From Aplysia californica (Eukaryota; Mollusca; Gastropoda; Aplysiida; Aplysiidae): DNA of 64,000 nt. The stretch covers positions 681,900 through 745,899 of the forward strand of contig NW_004797650.1 in NCBI RefSeq assembly GCF_000002075.1. The letters run 5' to 3'. This document shows, piece by piece, positions 48,401 through 53,834 of the stretch. A program made the position numbers and the translations under genes. Each line of letters opens with the position of its first letter. Position 1 is the first letter of the stretch. The notes beneath the pieces are model-generated. The model was not told where the DNA came from. It saw nothing but the letters and a program-made list of their open reading frames with translations, and made no database searches.

Positions 48401-51400
48401 TAATGTAACTCACTCTGGTTAGATGATTCCTATAATGTAAATCACTCTGCCACACAAACACTGTAATTCAACAAATTCAAAAATCCTTCTTCAACTAGAC
48501 AACATTAGATAAAAAATTATTTGATCAACACATCACACTTTACACAGTCATAATTGAAAGTTAGACAAAAAAGGAGGCCGACTTCCTCAACTAATCAACC
48601 TCGTCTGCCTGGGCCAAGCCAAACTAAGAGAGATACAGCACCCAAGCAGACAGATGGAGAAATTTGAATAAAAATAAATTCCTTTTGCAGGAATGTTGTT
48701 GTTGTTATCGATCCAGCTGGAACAGCTGGGATCTCGCCCTTCTGTCCAATGCCACGTAGTGTTATAGTTTTAGTAAGACTTTTACGGCACTTGCAACACA
48801 ATAAGGTCATATAAGTGCCAAAGATTAGAGGTGTTACAAGAGAGTAACAAACACAAAAAAAGGAGGGGAGATACAGACGACAGATTTTTTACAGGAAAGA
48901 AGGAGCAAACTACACCAGAGCACCCGCCAACCACCCACTGCCATGTAATGATAAGTGCAGGTTTGCTGCAGTTGCTGTAATGTTCCATAGAGAGGGTTGT
49001 CAATGTTAAGTCTCAGAGGGAGAAAGGTAGCTCTGATGTCATTTAGGGCTGTGCAGTGGAACAGGTGATGATCCAGTCTCATATGTATAGTCACACAAGG
49101 GACACATTGGGGGAAGTTCTGGATTTATTCTGTTCAAGTGGAAGTTGAGCTATATGTTCTGTTTGTAGGCGGAAGATCGTGGTCTGTTTTTTTCTCTGCA
49201 GGTGGTTGATATTGTCATTCCATTTTGTTGTGGTTATATGTTTGAAAACTACTCTGCCTGTCTTTCACAGGGCCCATCTGTTCATCCAATCTTGTTTGTT
49301 GTAGCTTTTAATGAATTGTTTTGCAATGTTGTATGAAGCAGGAATGTTGAGCAGTTCCTGTCTAGATCCCCGTTTGGCAAGTGTGTCTGCTCTGTCAATT
49401 CCAGGTATGTTTGAGTGTCCGTGGACCCACTGCATCTGCAGGTTGATGACCCCTTGCGGGAATCAAAATCACAGCTTATACATGCAACTGTGAAGAGCCT
49501 TGCCATTACAACAGCAATGCCACTTTACACAGCTGTGAGGGAAGATGAACACACTTTGCATATTATTTTTCTGGTTGCATAAAGAATCATAATGATTAAA
49601 AAGGCAATTTTTGAGACTTTAAAATGACATTTTCAAACTTGTTTCTTCAACAGGTCATTCAGTGTGTATGTGAGAAAGGATCTGCAGATACTGAAATCAC
49701 TCACCCAATGATGCTGATCCGGCCATTAGCTTGCGCAACAGCCAAAACATTTTTTGACTCAGGGCGAGGGCACCATGCAATACTCTGAGGATTAATCATA
49801 GAGAGTACCTAATTAATGAAAATAAATAAACAAATTTTGACAGTATGTTAGGAGTCTTCACACATGAAGCTTTGACTTTCTACAAAAGTAAAGACAACCT
49901 AAGTACAAAAGAGAGCTTTGTAAAAACAAGAAGCAAAAATGTTAACCTTTAAAAACAAAAGTGAACATTTTTTTAATTCAAAATCCAAATCCTTACAAAA
50001 AGAGAAGCCCACAATAATGTCCCCTTGAATCATCCCTATAATCTAGAGTTGAGACAATGGACGGACGGGTTAGTCACTTGCAGACGCAGTCAGAGCAAGT
50101 GAGTAACAGATGGCCATGCGAACAGACTGCAAAACTCAATTCAGATCATGTTTTTGGGTCTGCTCCACAATTTTATTCATTCAGCGAGTGGGTGGGCGAA
50201 CGGACGAACTCTAGGCTTGAAGACAAGAGTGAGCGGACTACAAACCTCAAGTCAATTCGTTTCTTGAATCCCCCTCCACAATTTTATTCACTGAGCAGGC
50301 AGGCGAACAGACGAACTCTAGCAGACGAGGTACTCGATGCGAAGTTAAGCCCATTATTTAGCCTACTGTTTGTTAATTAAGCCTAATGTTTCAAGCCACT
50401 AGTGGTGCCACAGAGAATGAAAGAGGCTGGTGATGTAGCACTATGTGGTGTGTAACCTTTCACCTCGTTTGTAGGTCACACTGTGTATGTTCTAATTTAT
50501 CGCAAAGGCAAAGTTTACAGAATTCCCAAAGGTCTTGGGGGGGAAGGAAATTCCCACCATGAACAGCACCTAGCTGCAATGTGGGGCAGGAGGGTGGGGT
50601 TTGTTTGGGGGAGGGGGGATGTAATAGTGGTAGTAGTATGCAATGCAAGGGGTCCCTCTGTCCATTCGTCCGCTCATTCGCTCGAATGCATGGAGTCTCT
50701 CCGTCTGCCGGCTCGTTGAACAAACTGTTGTCTCTGCGTCTAATGCGCAGCCAGCAGCGAATGAATCTTCAGAAGCGGATGTTCGTTACCCATCTGTTCA
50801 TTTGCAAAAAGAACTAGCGAACCGTTCTTTACTCTCGGATGCTAATTTAGCAAGCCTGACCAAACTCCATTATAATTATGTAGTAATTGGGGGAGCACTC
50901 TAATGCCTTTTATACTTCACTGATCAAGTTTTGTAACTGCAAAAGTTAACATTAGCTTTTGGTAATACTTCAAGCAGCTTACTCACTTTTACAAACTGTA
51001 GATCAGCATGAGTAGCCAAGTGGATTATTTTTGACCTCTCAGCAGATTTGTGCTCTGAAAAAAAGTTTCCAAAAAGAACATAAGCAATGATATGAGATTC
51101 ATTAAAAATATGTAAAAAGACCAAAAAAGAGAAGAAAATTGTATTAATTCTTTCAGACAGTGAAAAAATCAGGGTTTTGAACCCCACAACAAAACAAAAA
51201 AAAAGAAGCAAATGTTAGTCCCAGTCTCAAACTCAAAACACTACACAAAAGAGGGAAATACATTTGGTAAGCGTTTTACAGTGCTTTCAACTAACTACGA
51301 TAAAATGATAGTGCAGGACTTGAGTTGGTTGTTTTCATGTTGGTTCACAACACAGCTTAGTTGTACTTTGTTGAGTCACAAGGGTATAAGTTTAAAATCC

Positions 51401-52890
51401 ATGGTAAGAATGTAAGTATGCAGACCCCTTTTCTGTGGTATGGGGGACCTCTAGTATTGCTGCACATGGGGTTAGCAGTGGAAGAAAAGATAGAAAAAGG
51501 GAGTAAGAAGAAAGAGGAAGAGAAAGATACGCCAAAAGAGGTGTCATGAGGGTTGAGGTTTATGTGCCACATCTCATCATTGGAGAAGGTTTTATCTTCT
51601 GTAGATGGGACAGAGGGCAAATTTATATAGCCCCCCCCCCCCCACCCTCAGGGGAAGTAGAGGCAAATATATCATTTTCACCCTTTGCATATGCCCTGGA
51701 GTTGTATTCTTCACACTTTAGAATACTTCCAGAATGAAGATCTCTTTGAAACTTTCAGTATTTCTCAAAAAATCATTTGGACAGACTGCTATGCAAAGCG
51801 TACGGATCGGATTAACGAGTAAATTTCCTCTTTTCAAAGTGGTGGCACAGAGTTCCTCACTTCGTATGGATACGATAGTAAAACACGATGTACGGATAGG
51901 GTTAAAGGAGTTTTTAAAAATCATCAATATAGGAAAATATACGGATTGGACCCTAGTTTTTTTTACTGTTACTTGTTGCTCTGTAGATCTGTGCTGCTGC
52001 TTGGAACTTAAAAATATAAAAAGACACCTTTAAAAATCTATACAATGCTTTTTTGTGTTTTAGTAAGCATTACAAGAGAGTAGCAAGCACAAAAAAGGAG
52101 ATAAGGACAACAGACATTTGATAGGGAAGAAGGAGCAAACCACAGCAGAGCACCCGCCCACCACCAACTTATACAAAGAGCTGAAAATACATTTTTGCTC
52201 TAATTTAAAAATGAACAGGCACATATCTCTTTCAGTCAAATCTGACCCTGTCGCCCCAATCTTTTAAAAAGACAATTCTGGTGTCATGGTCTAAAACCAT
52301 TGCCTTGTACACTCAACATTTTTCCCACACAAACCGGGTTCATCGAGAAAATATGAGTGTCAGAATAGCAAAGCAAACTTCATCTCACAACACAGCCCGA
52401 ATTTGAAGTCCTGGCATAAACAGTAAAGACTATGATGTCACTGCAACTTTATTCTGAAACATGAGAGAGACAAGCAACCTCATTTTCAAATTTACTGAGA
52501 GAGAGGAGCAAGCAAATCTGCCTTACAGCTTGAGAGCATCTTTTCCAAAATTACAAAAATTTACTAAAAATGTGAAGTGCACTGACTTATGTATGAACCA
52601 GTAAATAAAGACGATTAAGGGTCAAATTTTTCTACACGAAATCACTGTGTAAGTCAATGATTAAATTAAAAGTCATTGGAGAATATTCACAGCTCTAACT
52701 ACAAAAAATAAATAGTACTACTCAATTACATAAAACTAACCTTCACTACTTGCAGGTACTTACCTCTGTCATGTTGTTCATGAAAAGTGTCTCTATTCTT
52801 GACCTGGTACAGATTGATGGCAGTGCCATGAGTAATGAACATATCATCATCAGAGGGTGACCACTGGATGTCAACTTTCACGCCACTCAT
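15622..52890 (-). CDS. MIOS: MIOS (Mio/Sea4), GATOR2 subunit, complete coding region in 26 exons
   Basis: MIOS is a core subunit of GATOR2 (with WDR24, WDR59, SEC13, SEH1L). On lysosomes this complex opposes GATOR1 and so permits amino-acid activation of mTORC1; in vertebrates MIOS is a contact for CASTOR1. The encoded 875 residues comprise an N-terminal WD40 propeller (about 1-390; blades show SWNPVETHL, VWDLRIFDRP, SFCWHPRQENR), an alpha-solenoid (about 400-710; MALQLCGWIP, VVAMALSGYT-like QAVAMALSGYTEDKNALW) and a C-terminal zinc-binding RING-like region (743-855; SCNFCGKSIS, CPSCRKALPRCAIC, WFTWCQTCRHGGHA, ECPVTGCPCKC). Start choice: MSGVKVDIQWSP matches the family start, and an in-frame TAA lies ten codons upstream. 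All borders are GT-AG and every phase closes. Introns are loaded with repeats, but no coding exon is broken. Confidence 0.97.
15785..15925 (-). mobile_element. SINE-A body copy
   Basis: The body GAGTAAAGAGAAACACATT to CAGTGGCATCCTTCAACAAC lies in intron 25, just 58 bases from the last exon. Confidence 0.6.
16411..16482. repeat. (TG)n microsatellite
   Basis: TG runs with GAGTG and TATG interruptions. Confidence 0.95.
16625..16700. repeat. (GTAG)n microsatellite
   Basis: Tetranucleotide GGTA repeats with GTAA variants. Confidence 0.9.
16845..16941 (-). CDS. MIOS: MIOS exon 25, residues 809-840
   Basis: It encodes MFQEWFTWCQTCRHGGHAAH, the His/Cys zinc cluster that is the most conserved part of the family. 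Confidence 0.97.
17011..17160 (-). mobile_element. SINE-A copy, short type
   Basis: It has the tail CTTTTACAGCACTTGTAACA and the body GTGTTACAAGAGAGTAACAA. Confidence 0.65.
17478..17600. repeat. 35-bp tandem repeat, about 3.5 copies
   Basis: The unit contains ACAAACAAGCAAAAGAAGCA and ends GATACATGT; the copies are nearly identical. Confidence 0.9.
17818..18062 (-). mobile_element. 3' end of an RNase H-bearing LINE
   Basis: The minus strand reads EALEHHLFFCRKLTDLRGCF and QQLEQTCSYYRMASC, then a GGATCGCTAACAACAACAAC tail. It matches the C-terminus of the LINE at 48695-49450. Only about 240 bp remain. Confidence 0.7.
18116..18475 (-). mobile_element. SINE-A copy, long type
   Basis: It is nearly colinear with the copies at 9993, 34337 and 55401 (GGCACCCCAAAAATAGCAGG, CCATTTACAATTCTACTATG). 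Confidence 0.7.
18490..18612 (-). mobile_element. SINE-A body copy
   Basis: The body TTTGAGTAAAGACAAGCACA to AATCTACCAACCACCC ends 35 bases before the donor side of MIOS exon 24. Confidence 0.6.
18647..18740 (-). CDS. MIOS: MIOS exon 24, residues 778-808
   Basis: It encodes ITCCPSCRKALPRCAICLF, the CxxC pairs of the RING-like zinc fold. The donor is GTCAGT. Confidence 0.97.
18958..19160. repeat. CA/CCA-rich microsatellite
   Basis: CACACA runs flank an ACCATTACA/ACCACC stretch. Confidence 0.9.
19675..19866. repeat. (GTA)n/(GTG)n trinucleotide repeat
   Basis: Imperfect GTAGTG runs end in about 15 pure GTA units. The long open frames reported in all phases here are artefacts of this composition. 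Confidence 0.95.
20117..20242. repeat. (TG)n microsatellite
   Basis: TG runs interrupted by TTTG, GAGTG and TATG. Confidence 0.95.
20262..20420 (-). mobile_element. SINE-A tail fragment
   Basis: The tail GAGTTTTATGGCCCTCGCAA is followed by a divergent body with CACGTGAAACACAACTTGG, similar to the copy at 7928. Confidence 0.55.
20680..20815 (-). mobile_element. SINE-A body copy
   Basis: AGAATAAGTCAGACAGGCG to CAGTGATGCCCTCCAACCAC, body type. Confidence 0.6.
21051..23754. repeat. 780-bp tandem array in MIOS intron 23 (3 full copies and 1 deleted)
   Basis: Units start with TCAATATATCATGATTCCCT at 21051, 21825, 22617 and 23396. Each full unit carries GGAGTTAGCTCCAATGCCTG near its start and a tRNA-like SINE read on the minus strand (box A-like GGTGTAGTGGTTA, box B-like GTTTGATTCC). 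The fourth unit lacks its middle, including the SINE. Each unit closes with TTTCTTTACAGTC, an acceptor-like string on the non-coding strand of MIOS. No MIOS coding sequence is repeated here. Confidence 0.9.
24113..24287 (-). CDS. MIOS: MIOS exon 23, residues 719-777
   Basis: It encodes AHFDIVRQSFVQEHRVPAQV then LVSCNFCGKSIS, the start of the zinc region (C743, C746). Confidence 0.97.
24360..24938 (-). mobile_element. Cluster of three SINE-A copies
   Basis: A body-type copy (24360-24490) is followed by two short-type copies (24528-24680, 24768-24938), all in one orientation and separated by short spacers. Confidence 0.65.
25120..25243 (-). mobile_element. SINE-B fragment
   Basis: It carries the family blocks CTGGCTCAATCCTGCCCATC and GTCCCAGCAGACGTACGGAG, and a tRNA-like AAACCACTACATCACAGACA end. 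Confidence 0.6.
25248..25508. mobile_element. SINE-D pair, head to head
   Basis: A head on the plus strand (GGGGGCTCTCGTGGCCTAGA) faces a minus-strand copy whose tRNA-like head has GTGGCCTAGAGGTTTAGG and GAGTTCAAATCC as box A and box B. The result is an inverted pair about 260 bp long. A related minus-strand copy lies at 36530-36722. Confidence 0.6.
25562..25603 (-). CDS. MIOS: MIOS exon 22, residues 705-718
   Basis: A 42-nt exon encodes YRDLLDRWRFWHQ. The acceptor is CTTCCAG and the donor GTAGCA. The family has the same YRxLLDxWRFWHxR block. Confidence 0.95.
26169..26894 (+). mobile_element. piggyBac-type element, internally deleted
   Basis: TTAA lies at both ends, and the inverted termini read TTAACTCTTTTTATCC. 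From 26384 a broken frame gives MSRKRTFTTDEVLFEVALGC, a stop, then the acidic stretch FDESDSEIG and DLDSSNSDSDHGEG. That is the acidic N-terminus of a piggyBac transposase; the DDE core is gone. It lies in MIOS intron 21. Confidence 0.8.
27067..27250 (-). mobile_element. SINE-A copy, short type
   Basis: It has the tail GAGTTTTACAACACTTAG and the body GTTGTTACAAGAGAGTAACA to CACCCGCCAACCATCCACTA. Confidence 0.65.
27645..27960. repeat. 23-bp tandem repeat
   Basis: The unit is AACAAACTGTRATGGGACAA plus TAG, with central copies nearly identical and edges decayed. Open frames on the minus strand are repeat artefacts. Confidence 0.9.
27995..28133 (-). CDS. MIOS: MIOS exon 21, residues 659-704
   Basis: It encodes MTDAGINLLENFVDRTADVQ, matching the family's solenoid end. 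The donor is GTGAGA. Confidence 0.97.
28358..28430 (-). CDS. MIOS: MIOS exon 20, residues 635-658
   Basis: It encodes LKSYLCKLCDELTQSGDLDG then ILLTG. The acceptor is CTTAG and the donor GTTGGT. Confidence 0.95.
28790..29005 (-). mobile_element. SINE-A body copies, duplicated
   Basis: Two starts of the body (GAGTAAAGAGAATCATATTG and GAGTGAAGAAAATCATATCA) lie about 90 bases apart, followed by one normal 3' part. Confidence 0.5.
29129..29194 (-). CDS. MIOS: MIOS exon 19, residues 613-634
   Basis: It encodes NEVDMSVEDRVGFALNYLPD. The 66-nt exon is in phase 0 at both ends. Confidence 0.95.
29215..29662 (+). mobile_element. MITE-T copy 2
   Basis: Its ends match the core GAAATCAGACGCTCGTCAA and its inverse. 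It starts only about 20 bases upstream of exon 19's acceptor, so it contributes sequence next to the branch-point region. Confidence 0.7.
29825..29910. mobile_element. Fragment of the GGCCACCTGTC MITE family
   Basis: CTTCCACCTGTCTAATGC and AGGTGGCCGTCTTAGACAAT face each other as inverted segments. Confidence 0.45.
29999..30174 (-). CDS. MIOS: MIOS exon 18, residues 554-612
   Basis: It encodes QAVAMALSGYTEDKNALWRR and LENPYLRAVFAFLA, among the strongest matches to vertebrate MIOS. Confidence 0.98.
30382..30500. repeat. Compound (GTGC)n(GCGA)n(GAGA)n microsatellite
   Basis: GCGTGCGT runs pass into GAGCGA and then GA repeats. Confidence 0.95.
30728..30837 (-). CDS. MIOS: MIOS exon 17, residues 517-553
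   Basis: It encodes LVEQGDPERASAISLFYLHI then KQALEILS, solenoid helices. The donor is GTGGTT. Confidence 0.97.
32034..32105 (-). CDS. MIOS: MIOS exon 16, residues 493-516
   Basis: It encodes TMALQLCGWIPDQQKQNFES. The acceptor is TTTGCAG and the donor GTTTGG. Confidence 0.97.
32768..32960 (-). CDS. MIOS: MIOS exon 15, residues 429-492
   Basis: The open frame contains AATGILSLLRFDREDDHLVS and THYRCAER. The 3' border is firm; the acceptor (CCAAG) is chosen because only it keeps the phase from exon 14, so the first few residues are less certain. Confidence 0.85.
33687..33762 (-). CDS. MIOS: MIOS exon 14, residues 404-428
   Basis: It encodes AQDIAANIKAIENEPHLMGL then WRWIY. The donor GTATCC is weak but restores phase into exon 15; without it the frame stops a few codons later. 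Confidence 0.85.
34108..34322 (+). repeat. Repeat E copy 1
   Basis: It matches 53835-54050: GAGCCCACTAGGCTCACCCC and CATTACCTGTAGC. It abuts a SINE-A copy. Confidence 0.6.
34337..34700 (-). mobile_element. SINE-A copy, long type
   Basis: It is full length, with tail GAGGTTTTACGGCGCTCGCA and body through GAAATGTCCCCCCTATGGGA. It ends about 120 bases from exon 13. Confidence 0.7.
34822..34953 (-). CDS. MIOS: MIOS exon 13, residues 360-403
   Basis: It encodes EWSSSFKLMMPLNGETIRCL and KRRVTLNYGLQ, the end of the propeller and the family's linker. The donor is GTCAGT. Confidence 0.95.
35225..35312 (+). mobile_element. SINE-C tail
   Basis: GTGTAAAGCGCATAGAGCCT and GATATGCGCTGTACAAATGC are followed by an ATT repeat. 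The same tail occurs at 38215-38300 and 59494-59575. Confidence 0.65.
35393..35820 (+). mobile_element. MITE-T copy 3
   Basis: The inverted termini share GAAATTAGGTGCTCGTCAA-type sequence with the other two copies. The interior has no coding frame. Confidence 0.7.
35821..36529. other. Unassigned intron sequence
   Basis: A 72-codon minus-strand frame (35980-36198) and broken neighbouring frames look like a decayed coding segment, possibly transposon-derived. I cannot name a family. Confidence 0.25.
36530..36722 (-). mobile_element. SINE-D copy
   Basis: On the minus strand a tRNA-like head (GGGGGCTCTCGTGGCCTATA, box B-like GGTTCGAATCC) leads into a pyrimidine-rich body. Confidence 0.65.
36875..36993 (-). 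CDS. MIOS: MIOS exon 12, residues 320-359
   Basis: It encodes PFGKSQLSSFCWHPRQENRL and DMVVFERIPM, a propeller blade with the family's VFERI block. Confidence 0.97.
37264..37332. mobile_element. Fragment of the GGCCACCTGTC MITE family
   Basis: One end only: GGACAGGTGGCTGTTCGAGC then GGTTCGACTGTA. Confidence 0.5.
37333..37556 (+). mobile_element. TTAA-flanked MITE (piggyBac-like)
   Basis: The left end is TTAACCCTATCCGTACGTC and the right end GACGTACGGATAGGGTAA, with one T lost from the right TTAA. It has no coding frame. A second, one-ended copy in reverse orientation lies at 51712-51906. Confidence 0.7.
37725..37915 (-). mobile_element. SINE-B copy
   Basis: It contains ATTTAGGAGGTTGGCTGC, CCTGTCAGGGC and a tRNA-like head on the minus strand (GTCTGTAGTGAAGCAG, GGATCCCGG). 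Confidence 0.6.
37955..38300 (+). mobile_element. SINE-C, full-length tRNA-derived copy
   Basis: The tRNA-like head (box A TGGCCTAGTGGCTAGG, box B GGTTCGAATCC) is followed by a conserved body (GAAAGGCACTTTACAAGA, TTTCACCCAGGTGGGATTGG) and a LINE-like tail with GCGCCATACAAAGC before an AT-rich end. It ends 34 bases before the donor side of exon 11. Confidence 0.8.
38334..38452 (-). CDS. MIOS: MIOS exon 11, residues 280-319
   Basis: It encodes LGVLSILTKDNSSIKLHDIR and QASIERNIQ. The donor is GTATGT. Confidence 0.95.
39585..39640 (-). CDS. MIOS: MIOS exon 10, residues 262-279
   Basis: It encodes INTITESKNIMKLSWCPK. Of two possible acceptors, only TTTGAAAAG keeps phase 0 from exon 9 and aligns with the family's VLTLTE segment. 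Confidence 0.85.
39735..40240 (-). mobile_element. Two SINE-B copies
   Basis: One partial copy (39735-39835) and one longer copy (39990-40240) share GGAGGTGGGCT, CCTGGGCTGAGAGGGA and a minus-strand tRNA-like end. Confidence 0.55.
40640..40835 (-). mobile_element. SINE-B copy
   Basis: CATTTTGGGGTGGACTGC to GAGCTTAACCATTACAAC, same orientation as the other copies. Confidence 0.6.
41050..41091 (-). CDS. MIOS: MIOS exon 9, residues 248-261
   Basis: A 42-nt exon encodes SQVAVWDLRIFDRP. The donor GTATCC is weak; the next GT would lead to a stop. Confidence 0.9.
41811..41905 (-). CDS. MIOS: MIOS exon 8, residues 216-247
   Basis: It encodes SSKCRLEAHHRCVSGICVEP and SRLASFSE. The acceptor is TCTTCAG and the donor GTAAAC. 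Confidence 0.95.
42371..42472 (-). CDS. MIOS: MIOS exon 7, residues 182-215
   Basis: It encodes FSWFPNDGKTFIMGVANKHL then RVYDLR, a complete WD blade. Confidence 0.97.
43458..43518. repeat. (TG)n microsatellite
   Basis: TG run with GGTG and CATG interruptions. Confidence 0.9.
43747..43975. mobile_element. MITE with 34-bp inverted ends, nested
   Basis: Both ends begin TAACTGCGCGTTCACA and continue to ACACTCGG with only two mismatches over 34 bases. There is no coding frame. It is inserted inside the larger TIR element. Confidence 0.8.
44494..44635 (-). CDS. MIOS: MIOS exon 6, residues 135-181
   Basis: It encodes LAEGFERNRNEPCVLIWDVN and SEGPFTKPYLELG. The donor is GTAAGG. Confidence 0.97.
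44974..45032 (-). CDS. MIOS: MIOS exon 5, residues 115-134
   Basis: It encodes NIRFNRQCNYLSWNPVETHL, the family's RQCNxLxWNP block. Confidence 0.97.
45512..46208 (+). mobile_element. piggyBac-type element, internally deleted
   Basis: TTAA lies at both ends with inverted termini TTAACTCACTCACTACC. Near 45774 a start codon (MADRL) and then, in another frame, FDDESDSETDELVEDCYDER recall the acidic transposase N-terminus; the rest of the transposase is absent. It lies in intron 4. Confidence 0.8.
46430..47425. repeat. 41-bp minisatellite, about 21 uniform copies plus 3 variant copies
   Basis: From 46561 the unit GTATATGACAAAGACTATCA plus CAGAATATAGAACACAGACCA repeats 21 times with very few changes. 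The left edge (46430-46560) has variant units containing ACATCACAAAGAACATCACA. Confidence 0.95.
47907..47950 (-). CDS. MIOS: MIOS exon 4, residues 100-114
   Basis: A 44-nt exon encodes FETHGNDDLIGKEF, matching the family's DLIGKEF. The donor is GTGAGT. Confidence 0.95.
48290..48440. repeat. Degenerate tandem repeat
   Basis: Imperfect units of GTGATTCCTACAATGTAAC, four to five copies with drifting spacing. Confidence 0.75.
48695..49450 (-). mobile_element. RNase H-bearing LINE, 5'-truncated
   Basis: The minus strand encodes the end of an RNase H domain (MQWVHGHSNIPGIDRADTLA), then a Cys/His region with HHLFHCTALNDIRATFLPLR and LQQLQQTCTYHYMA, ending with GGATCGATAACAACAACAAC. CCTTTTGCAGGAAT and CCCCTTGCGGGAAT flank it as a probable target duplication. 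This layout fits the I/Jockey-type LINEs with RNase H. Confidence 0.75.
48762..48938 (-). mobile_element. SINE-A copy, short type, with target duplication
   Basis: It is flanked by TGCCACGTAGTG and TGCCATGTAATG (10 of 12 identical), so its limits are about 177 bp. This is the clearest evidence that the family moves as a retroposon. Confidence 0.75.
49705..49808 (-). CDS. MIOS: MIOS exon 3, residues 66-99
   Basis: It encodes VLSMINPQSIAWCPRPESKN then VLAVAQANGRISII, matching the family's LLAVGQANGR. Confidence 0.97.
50135..50335. repeat. Two-copy tandem duplication, about 108-bp period
   Basis: CTCCACAATTTTATTCA and GGCGAACRGACGAACTCTAG recur in both halves. Confidence 0.75.
50987..51054 (-). 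CDS. MIOS: MIOS exon 2, residues 43-65
   Basis: It encodes EHKSAERSKIIHLATHADLQ then FVK. The acceptor is TTTCAG and the donor GTGAGT. Similarity to the family is low here; phase and position support it. Confidence 0.88.
51712..51906 (-). mobile_element. One-ended copy of the TTAA MITE at 37333
   Basis: The right end reads GTACGGATAGGGTTAA, and the body matches the reverse of the 37333 copy (CTTTCAGTATTTCTCAAAA, TATGGATACGATAG). The other terminus is missing. Confidence 0.65.
52057..52170 (-). mobile_element. SINE-A fragment, short type
   Basis: CATTACAAGAGAGTAGCAAG to GAGCACCCGCCCACCACCAA. Confidence 0.6.
52764..52890 (-). CDS. MIOS: MIOS exon 1 (coding), residues 1-42
   Basis: It starts MSGVKVDIQWSPSDDDMFIT, matching the family's MSGxKxDIxW start. 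An in-frame TAA lies ten codons upstream, so no earlier start is possible in this exon. The donor is GTAAGT. Confidence 0.97.
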
Positions 52891-53536
52891 GATGAAAATA
52901 GCAAATTGATCTTTAATTTACAAGCCAGACAGCAACTAGCTTTGTCTCATGTTGAGAGCATTGAAGCAATTCAACGTACGATACAAATGATATCACTTTC
53001 CTTCAAAACAATGTTTTGTTCTGACACTAACTCTGTGGAAGATACAAAATATGACAGGCCTGTAAATTTATCTTACTAGTGATTTATCCAAACAATAGAA
53101 CTGACTTACTTCAACTTAATGTACTTGTAATTGTATGAAATTTAATTCATTTAATACCTAAATTTTCTCTCAAACTAGGGCCTACCCTCTCCCACCAAGA
53201 CAAGACAAAATATTGGTATATGAATCTACATTCAAACAATGAATTGACAGTTAGCTCATTTATCATTTCATTGCATGATTTTGGGCTAAAATGGATTGAA
53301 GGGTGGATGCATCGTTGTTTGGACAACAACAACAAAATTTAACTGCTAATTAGACTACAGTGGGGGTCTAAAAAAGAAAAAGAAAACTAATATACCAATA
53401 ATTGTAACTACTGTCAAGCACAGATCGCAAAAACACTGAAAATTCACAATCCCATTACCTCGTTCAAATTGCCATTTCGCAACTAAACTGCCATACAGTC
53501 TACAGTCCACACAGATGGTACGAACACAGAAAACTC
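52891..53536. other. MIOS 5' flank
   Basis: Probable 5' UTR and promoter-side sequence. I see no convincing TATA box, initiator or CpG cluster, and no further exon. Confidence 0.3.
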
Positions 53537-53548
53537 AAAATCATAGAT

Positions 53549-53568
53549 GTTGTTGTTATCGATCCAGC
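53549..53568 (-). mobile_element. 20-bp LINE tail insertion with perfect 12-bp duplication
   Basis: GTTGTTGTTATCGATCCAGC, the 3' end of the RNase H LINE, sits between two identical AAAATCATAGAT copies (53537-53548 and 53569-53580). This is an extremely short retrotransposition product. Confidence 0.75.
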
Positions 53569-53834
53569 AAAATCATAGATAACTCATACAATTTGCCATT
53601 CCCCAGTATATCTCATTATTATAATAATATGTATCGGTTTACCCGAATTATGGAAATGTGTCAAATAAATATTATTGGCCCGTTTGAGTTATCCGTGCCA
53701 CAACTGTATTTTCTTTGGATTGACAGTTTTAACACTGTTTTCTCAAACACACATGGATATCCAACAGTTAGTCTTGATAATTTTTTCTCATAATTGTATC
53801 CAATTCAAATCGCCCTGCTAGCCCAAAGCAAGAC

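Larger units (their letters stand above)
48565..49520 (-). mobile_element. SINE-B copy split by a LINE
   Basis: The left part (48565-48694) and right part (49451-49520) together form one SINE-B. A LINE fills the gap. Confidence 0.6.
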
